DNA from: JBAPRR01 sp049281195
GTDB taxonomy: Bacteria; Actinomycetota; Acidimicrobiia; Acidimicrobiales; CAVXTF01
Length of the DNA stretch: 10,514 bases
Assembly: GCA_049281195.1 (NCBI GenBank)
Contig: JBAPRR010000047.1
Coordinates: forward strand, 1-10,514
Direction: 5' to 3'
Shown here in pieces: positions 5,541 through 10,514 of the stretch. The notes beneath the pieces are model-generated. The model saw only the letters and a list, made by a program, of their open reading frames with translations. It was not told where the DNA came from and searched no databases. Position 1 is the first letter of the stretch, and every line of letters starts with the position of its first letter. Position numbers and translations under genes: made by a program.

Positions 5541-7199
5541 GTGGTCCAAAGAAGCTCGAAGATCGACCAGCTTTCCGACGACTATCTGCGCAGATACGCC
5601 GAGCTGAGCCCGACCGCGGCCATCGGGATGGGCTTGTCGGACCCTCCCGAAGGTCTCACCGACTTCGGACCCGAGGCTCAGTCCGAACGCGCCCAGCTCG
5701 GTCGCGATCTGGTGACCGCCGTATCAAAAGAATCAATCTCCGATGACCGGGATCGAGTTGCTGCAGAAAGCATCAAAGAGCGCTTGGGCGTCGAAACAGA
5801 TCAGCATGACGCAGGGGAATGGATGCGCGAGCTCCGGGTGTTCGGAAGCCCGTATCACGTGACGCAAGGCGTTTTCGAGCTTTTGCCTCACTCGAGTTCC
5901 GAAGACTGGGAGGAGATTGCCAGCCGGATGGCTCACGTACCCGACGCGCTGGAGAGTTTCCGCACGTCGCTGAGCCTCGGGATCGAGCGAGGCATCGTGG
6001 CCGCAAAGAGACAGGCATTGGCCTGCGCAAGGCAGACAGCCGAAACCGGCGAGGGATATTTCACCAGATATGTCGCCGCCGCGCCCGACGATGCTCTGAG
6101 TGAGCACCTCGGGGTCCTGGCCAAAGCGGCGGACGCCTCATACCTGCAATTGTCCGAGTTCCTTAAGACCGACTACCTGAAGGCTGCTTCCGACGTCGAC
6201 GCCGTCGGTCGTGAGCGGTACACGATCGCCTGCAGGCGGTGGACGGGCATCGATCTCGACTTCGAGGAAACCTACGCGTGGGGATGGGACGAGCTCAGCC
6301 GCATCCAGGCACAGATGAGAGACGTGTCCGAACAGATCGCGCCCGGTGGAGGGCTGGACGGTGCCATAGAGCTACTCGAGACCGATCCAGCGCGCAGCAT
6401 CGAGGGGATCGACAACCTGATCGCATGGCTCCAGGAGTTGATGGACGGCGCCATCGCCGATCTGTCGGGCATGCACTTCGACATTCCCGATCCGGTCAAA
6501 ACGGTGGAGGCGCGCATCGCTCCTCCCGGTTCCGCGGCGGCGATGTACTACACGCGGCCGAGTGAAGATTTCTCGAGACCCGGCCGCACCTGGTATCCGC
6601 CTTTGGACAAGGACCAGTTCCCGCTGTGGGTCGAGGTATCGACCGCGTATCACGAAGGGGTGCCCGGCCATCACCTGCAGCTTGGTTACACCACCTGGCT
6701 GGGAGACAGTCTGAATTCCTTCCAACGCCACAGGGCGTTGGTCTCCGGCCACATCGAGGGTTGGGCCCTTTATGCCGAGCGGCTGATGGGCGAGCTCGGC
6801 TACCTCGAGAACCCCGACTACCTGCTCGGGATGCTCGCGGCGCAAGCCCACCGCGCGGCGCGGGTGATCGTCGATATCGGCATGCATCTGGAGCTCGAGA
6901 TCCCGTCCGGTCAGCCGTATCACCCCGGTGAGACCTGGACGCCCGAGCTGGCCCTTCCTTTCATGGTCGACGCCGGCAGGCGCACCGAAGCATTCATGGC
7001 GAGCGAGGTCGTCAGATATCTCGGTTGGCCGGCCCAGGCGATCAGCTACAAGGTCGGAGAGCGCGTGTGGTTGGAGACGAGGGAGAAGGTGCGCGCCACT
7101 GAAGGCGCAACGTTTGACTTGAAGCGGTTCCACCAGCGGGCTTTCGAGCTCGGGCTGGTCGGCCTGGGACAGCTTCAGCGCGAGCTGGCCGGTGACTGA
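5541..7199 (+). CDS. DUF885 family protein, predicted zinc metallopeptidase-like
   Basis: 552 residues from a GTG preceded by a good ribosome site, TGA stop at 7197-7199. The family motif YHEGVPGHHLQ (H371, E372, H377, H378) marks DUF885, a group predicted to be gluzincin-like zinc hydrolases in which a PGHH segment follows the HE pair instead of a standard HExxH. A second conserved motif GHIEGWALYAERL (H404, E406, E412) probably supplies the further metal-binding glutamate, and MYYTRPSED ahead of the active site is also typical. Length is normal for the family and the protein looks complete. No signal peptide or membrane helix is present, so a cytosolic location is likely, whereas many relatives are exported. 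Actual substrate and peptidase activity are unproven for most members. The gene is divergent from the GNAT gene and ends 3 bases short of the stop of the convergent hydrolase gene. Confidence 0.9.
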   Translation: MVQRSSKIDQLSDDYLRRYAELSPTAAIGMGLSDPPEGLTDFGPEAQSERAQLGRDLVTAVSKESISDDRDRVAAESIKERLGVETDQHDAGEWMRELRVFGSPYHVTQGVFELLPHSSSEDWEEIASRMAHVPDALESFRTSLSLGIERGIVAAKRQALACARQTAETGEGYFTRYVAAAPDDALSEHLGVLAKAADASYLQLSEFLKTDYLKAASDVDAVGRERYTIACRRWTGIDLDFEETYAWGWDELSRIQAQMRDVSEQIAPGGGLDGAIELLETDPARSIEGIDNLIAWLQELMDGAIADLSGMHFDIPDPVKTVEARIAPPGSAAAMYYTRPSEDFSRPGRTWYPPLDKDQFPLWVEVSTAYHEGVPGHHLQLGYTTWLGDSLNSFQRHRALVSGHIEGWALYAERLMGELGYLENPDYLLGMLAAQAHRAARVIVDIGMHLELEIPSGQPYHPGETWTPELALPFMVDAGRRTEAFMASEVVRYLGWPAQAISYKVGERVWLETREKVRATEGATFDLKRFHQRAFELGLVGLGQLQRELAGD

Positions 7200-7202
7200 A
7201 CC

Positions 7203-8204
7203 TCAGGGGTCGGACTGGAGCTTCGCGATACCGGCGACGTTCGCCACCGTGGACAGGCTCTTCAACGATGCGGCATCGTGATCCAGCTCACCATCGAGGA
7301 AGTCGACCACCCCCTGAACATCGACGTTCTCCCATTTGGTCGGAGGCTGAGGGGTGAGAGAGAACTGCAGGAACGACACGTGGGGCGCGCCGATAAGGCT
7401 GATGAAGTACTTGGGAGTCTTGGCGTCCTCGTAGATCTTCTTCCCGTTCGCGTAGGGGATGGTCTGATCCGCAGTGCCGTGGATGACAAGTATCGGCACT
7501 GTCCGGCCGGCGAAGAACTTGCCGTTTCCGAAGGTAGTTTCGGTGCCGTCGATTATCACCGCAGCATCGACTCGGTGATCCTGACAGCACGTGTTCTCCG
7601 CCCACGCGAGCACCGTCATGGCCCCGAGTGAATGCCCGACTGCGCCGATGCGTCGGGGGTCGATCATTCCGGTCAGGGGGTTGCCGGCTGATGTAGACAG
7701 TTGCAGGACCTGGGTCAGCACGAAGGAGAGATCGGCGGGCTGGTGGACGAGGTCCGCTGCAGTTGCTCCTCCAGGGGCCGCGATGTTCGACAGCGGGAAT
7801 GTCGGAGCAACGACCACAAATCCGGCTCTGGCCCACTCATACAGAAGCGGCCCGTAGATGGGACCGTTCGAGTCGAGGCCGTGAGCGAAGATGATCACAG
7901 GAAACGGTGCACCGACTTGAGAAGGCGCGGCTCCCGTTACCGGCTTCTGAGCCGGGGCGCCTGTAGCCGGATAAAGGATGTACGCCGGCAAGGTGCGGTA
8001 GGGGGTCGATGGAGCGGTTCCATTGGCGGGTGTGCTCCGCGAGTGATCGACGAAGGTGAGCATCTCGACGCCCACGTTGTACGGGGGATGAACCGCAGGA
8101 AAATCCGCCGGTGCGGCGTTGTGGGTGGGCGAAGCGCTGTGAGCCGGCGGGGTGGTGGGGGAGACCGACGCCGCGTGAGTCCCCGAGCACGCCGCCGCGC
8201 TCAA
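7203..8204 (-). CDS. Alpha/beta hydrolase, PAF-acetylhydrolase/dienelactone-hydrolase-like, probable lipoprotein
   Basis: 333 residues counted from a TTG at 8204; TGA stop at 7205-7203. The hydrolase core runs from about residue 75. The oxyanion-hole segment is FAHGL (H108, G109), the nucleophile elbow GHSLG (S192), the acidic residue D246 in HGTADQTIP, and the catalytic His H275 in APHVSF. All three triad members are present, in the order of secreted esterases related to bacterial platelet-activating-factor acetylhydrolases and cutinase/PETase-type enzymes. An ester substrate is likely but not identified. Residues 1-40 are a low-complexity Ser/Thr/Pro/Ala/His linker, typical after a lipidated Cys. 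The Cys at residue 6 sits in SAAAC, and the codons before the TTG encode a hydrophobic stretch that completes a lipoprotein signal; TTG is therefore unlikely to be the true start (see the 8205-8253 entry). A CC pair at 206-207 may form or join a disulfide. Confidence 0.85.
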   Translation of the reverse strand: MSAAACSGTHAASVSPTTPPAHSASPTHNAAPADFPAVHPPYNVGVEMLTFVDHSRSTPANGTAPSTPYRTLPAYILYPATGAPAQKPVTGAAPSQVGAPFPVIIFAHGLDSNGPIYGPLLYEWARAGFVVVAPTFPLSNIAAPGGATAADLVHQPADLSFVLTQVLQLSTSAGNPLTGMIDPRRIGAVGHSLGAMTVLAWAENTCCQDHRVDAAVIIDGTETTFGNGKFFAGRTVPILVIHGTADQTIPYANGKKIYEDAKTPKYFISLIGAPHVSFLQFSLTPQPPTKWENVDVQGVVDFLDGELDHDAASLKSLSTVANVAGIAKLQSDP

Positions 8205-8253
8205 GACGATGACGATGCAGATGAAAGCAGCGCTACGGGGACTGCAGGGCCAT
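8205..8253 (-). other. Probable missing 5' end of the hydrolase: lipoprotein signal coding in two frames
   Basis: In the hydrolase frame, codons from 8237 down encode RSAAFICIVIVLSAAACSG: an arginine, a hydrophobic core and a lipobox-like end, just as a type II signal peptide should look. That frame is open back to a TGA at 8324-8322 but contains no ATG, GTG or TTG before 8204. A neighbouring frame has ATG at 8253-8251 giving MALQSP and then a TAG at 8235-8233. Removing one base from the run CCCC (8240-8237) would join the two frames as MALQS-RSAAFICIV and so on, a textbook lipoprotein start. Either the assembled sequence has one extra base, or the gene is disrupted in this strain, or a shift or unusual start codon is used. 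Confidence 0.55.
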
Positions 8254-8344
8254 TCCCGGCTTCGGGTTCTGAGTGTCGTAGGCGCTGAGCATACGAAAAT
8301 CAGTATCGTGACAGGCGGACATCAGACTGCATCGGCGAGGCAGT

Positions 8345-8350
8345 AGGAGG
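8345..8350 (+). promoter_or_regulatory. Perfect Shine-Dalgarno for the propeller-membrane protein
   Basis: AGGAGG stands 5 bases before the ATG at 8356 and settles the start against the in-frame GTG at 8401 and ATG at 8443. Confidence 0.85.
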
Positions 8351-8355
8351 TCGGG

Positions 8356-10514
8356 ATGTTCCGGCGGACCCAGGAGCCGGCACAAAGATCGATCGGCGGT
8401 GTGACCGGTGGAAAGGGTCATGCCTCTGTGCCGGCGCGCTTCATGGTGGTGGTCGCCGCCGTGTTCGCGTTCGGCCTGGCGTTCTCCACCGCCGCTTGGG
8501 CCGCCCTGCCGAATCCACCGAACCGTGGAATCGGCGCGGTAAGGACGATCTTCCTAGGCCAGACGGTTCAGGCCAAATGCCTCGTCGAGACCGCCGACGG
8601 CGACATGTGGGTGCTCAACCCCAATGGACCGACCTCGATGTGGGAGATCCGCGGGAGCAAGGTGATCGCGCATTATTCGCTGCCACTTGCCGGGTTCAGC
8701 CCTGGTTCGAGCGAGTGCATGGTCGTGGGATCCGACGGGAACCTCTGGTTCGTGGATGCAGCGGCTTCGACCACATCAAATCCGACTCAGCACGCCGCAG
8801 TCGTACGGTTCTCGGTGCAGACCCACACCACAACCATTTTCAGGCTGGCCGACGCCACTGCGAATCCCACCGGCCTGTCTTCCGGGCCGAATGGCATCTG
8901 GTTCACAGAGACCAGTCCGGACGACGCCATCGGGTTCATAACCCCAAGCGGTCGGATAAGCCACCTGTCGTTGCCCGGTGCGACAGGGTTGACAGAGGTT
9001 CTGGCGCTCCGTGACGGGGATTTCTGGACCGACGCCCTCTACAAAAATGTCGGCGAACAATTGGTGGAGGAGAACCCCGGTGGTGGCGTTCTCGCTCGGG
9101 TAGACGAGCCGAGCGCCGGAGGTCCGCTGATAGTCGGACCCGACGGTCATATCTGGGAATCGTATGGAAACGGCGTATACGAGACTGACGGCTCGAAGAT
9201 GAAGTTGGTCTGGAACACCAGCTACAACCCGCAGGCGATGGTGGCCGGTTCCGACGGCAGGCTGTGGTTCGTAAGCGCCTGGTTCGGGTGCCTGGCACCC
9301 CAGGATGGCTTTCTTTCGTCCGATGGAAAGCCGACCATCTACAAGGCGCAAGGCTGCGCGAACTTCATCGCCGACGGGCCACCGGGGCTCGTGTACTACG
9401 CCGCTGATGGCACCGATGTCTACGAGGTCGCCACGACTTCAGCTGGCTTCAACGTGGCGTTCCCCACTCCTTCCAATTCGAAGCCAGTGTCACCGATCAC
9501 CAGCCTGCCCACACCCGGCAACGCCTTCAGCGGATCGGTCCGCACCGTCATAAACGTCTCCATCACCGTCGCCGCGCTCGTCGCGCTGACGTTTCCGGCC
9601 CAGCTCTTCAACAACACATTCCAGGAGAATTACGACGAGATAGCGGTCCTTGCCCGTCGAAGAACCCGCCGTCTGGACAAGATCCGATCGCGTGTCTCAG
9701 TCCCGCGGTCGAGTCGAAGCGACGAGGTGGGATTCGCACTGGTGGTCGTGGTCGGTTCGCTTCTCGCGGCGCTCAGGAGCCCGACGTTCGGATTCAACAC
9801 CGGATCCGTGGAGCAGTTCATCGCCACACTGCTGGCCGTAGTGATCTCGATAACGGTGGCTTACCTGGTGGCGCGGTGGTACAGGTTGCGCACGCACACC
9901 GACGCGTCGGCGAAGCTCAAGGCGCTGCCCGCTGGTCTGGTGGTCACGATTCTGTGCGTTCTGATGTCGCGGATCGCCGACTTCCAACCCGGTTACCTCT
10001 ACGGGATCATCGCCGGGGTGGTGTTCTCAGCCGAGTTGAAGAAACGCCAGGAGGGTCAGCTCGTCTGTGTGACCGCGTTCGCGGTCCTCTGTGTCTCTAT
10101 CATCTCCTGGCTGATCTGGGTCCCGGTAGACCACGCCGCCATGCACAGCGGTGCGTCTTTCATCCTTGTGATCCTCGACGAGATGTTGGCTACCGTCTTC
10201 GTCGCGGGCATAACCGGTCTCGTCATATCGCTACTTCCTCTGCGCTTCATGCCCGGACATGACCTCTACAACTGGCATAGAGGAGCGTGGGTCGCGACCT
10301 TCTGTATCTGTGCGTTCCTCCTCATCGAGGTGCTCATGCGTCCCGCGGCCGGCACGTCGCACTCGGGACATGTCGCCTGGGTCACCGCGGGGTTCCTGTT
10401 CGTGATCTTCGGAGTCGGATCGTTCGCCTTCCGCGAATTCTTCGACCGCCACGTCCCGGAGGACCGCCAGCGCCTCGCGCTCGGCGCAAGGGTGATCCAA
10501 GCTCTGTGGGAAAC
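8356..10514 (+). CDS. Membrane protein with extracytoplasmic Vgb-like beta-propeller and multi-helix C-terminal domain (3' end outside the window)
   Basis: An ATG behind AGGAGG opens 719 codons with no stop up to the window edge; codon use is GC-rich throughout. A basic N-terminus is followed by a signal or anchor helix at about 30-51 (MVVVAAVFAFGLAFSTAAWA). Residues of about 60-380 hold repeated beta-propeller blades with the DG-x-[LIM]-W signature: DGDMW (81-85), DGNLWFVDA (127-135), PNGIWFTET (178-186), DGDFW (around 222), PDGHIW (262-267) and SDGRLWFVS (299-307). These resemble virginiamycin-B-lyase/SMP-30-type propellers. Hydrophobic helices then lie at roughly 398-415, 460-474, 487-508, 527-541, 545-560, 571-592, 600-627, 646-665 and 673-695. 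They include the stretch SRIADFQPGYLYGIIAGVVF (538-557), which I recall as typical of a poorly described actinobacterial membrane domain. A sensor or surface role is possible; no catalytic residues of Vgb were confirmed. Function unknown. Confidence 0.82.
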   Translation, partial: MFRRTQEPAQRSIGGVTGGKGHASVPARFMVVVAAVFAFGLAFSTAAWAALPNPPNRGIGAVRTIFLGQTVQAKCLVETADGDMWVLNPNGPTSMWEIRGSKVIAHYSLPLAGFSPGSSECMVVGSDGNLWFVDAAASTTSNPTQHAAVVRFSVQTHTTTIFRLADATANPTGLSSGPNGIWFTETSPDDAIGFITPSGRISHLSLPGATGLTEVLALRDGDFWTDALYKNVGEQLVEENPGGGVLARVDEPSAGGPLIVGPDGHIWESYGNGVYETDGSKMKLVWNTSYNPQAMVAGSDGRLWFVSAWFGCLAPQDGFLSSDGKPTIYKAQGCANFIADGPPGLVYYAADGTDVYEVATTSAGFNVAFPTPSNSKPVSPITSLPTPGNAFSGSVRTVINVSITVAALVALTFPAQLFNNTFQENYDEIAVLARRRTRRLDKIRSRVSVPRSSRSDEVGFALVVVVGSLLAALRSPTFGFNTGSVEQFIATLLAVVISITVAYLVARWYRLRTHTDASAKLKALPAGLVVTILCVLMSRIADFQPGYLYGIIAGVVFSAELKKRQEGQLVCVTAFAVLCVSIISWLIWVPVDHAAMHSGASFILVILDEMLATVFVAGITGLVISLLPLRFMPGHDLYNWHRGAWVATFCICAFLLIEVLMRPAAGTSHSGHVAWVTAGFLFVIFGVGSFAFREFFDRHVPEDRQRLALGARVIQALWE

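Noticed and set aside
6372..7133. A 253-codon minus-strand frame inside the DUF885 gene
   Set aside because: The opposite strand carries conserved DUF885 motifs; this frame has no recognisable domain and is a shadow of GC-rich codon use.

Overview
The window looks like chromosomal DNA from a high-GC actinobacterium, most probably of the Acidimicrobiia type. The strongest hint is the set of 42-residue repeats of the form GYW-x-V-A-x-DGG-x-F-x-FGDA-x-YFGS in the first long gene, a secreted repeat I associate with that class. GTG starts, AGGAGG-type ribosome sites and GC-rich third codon positions agree. No tRNA, rRNA, CRISPR array, transposase or phage gene was seen.

Left region (1-2072, minus strand): this is the most informative part. 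A cobalamin (B12) riboswitch at about 1908-2015 lies upstream of a secreted protein (224-1807). Its N-terminal half is an alpha/alpha-toroid (prenyltransferase/squalene-oxidase repeat, the fold shared with intrinsic factor and transcobalamin) and its C-terminal part is four GYW repeats. Sixteen bases after its stop, a second secreted protein begins at 207 and runs off the left edge. Together they read as a B12-repressed operon of exported proteins, probably for cobalamin capture or uptake. Two hairpins between the riboswitch and the start codon form a likely expression platform; the proximal one contains the ribosome binding site.

Middle (2073-4750, plus strand): a small VOC/glyoxalase-like protein is translationally coupled (TGATG overlap) to a large FUSC-family membrane protein with two six-helix halves. 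Then come a minus-strand GNAT acetyltransferase (4911-5459) and, divergent from it, a plus-strand DUF885 metallopeptidase-like protein (5541-7199).

Right region (7203-10514): a minus-strand alpha/beta hydrolase with a complete Ser-Asp-His set ends 3 bases from the DUF885 gene, tail to tail. Its lipoprotein signal peptide is encoded upstream of the first usable in-frame start codon and can be joined to an ATG only through a one-base shift. Divergent from it, a plus-strand gene starts at 8356 behind a perfect AGGAGG. It stays open to the right edge (over 719 codons) and fuses a virginiamycin-B-lyase-like beta-propeller to about eight membrane helices. Apart from the B12 operon and the coupled VOC-FUSC pair, the genes look like independent units.
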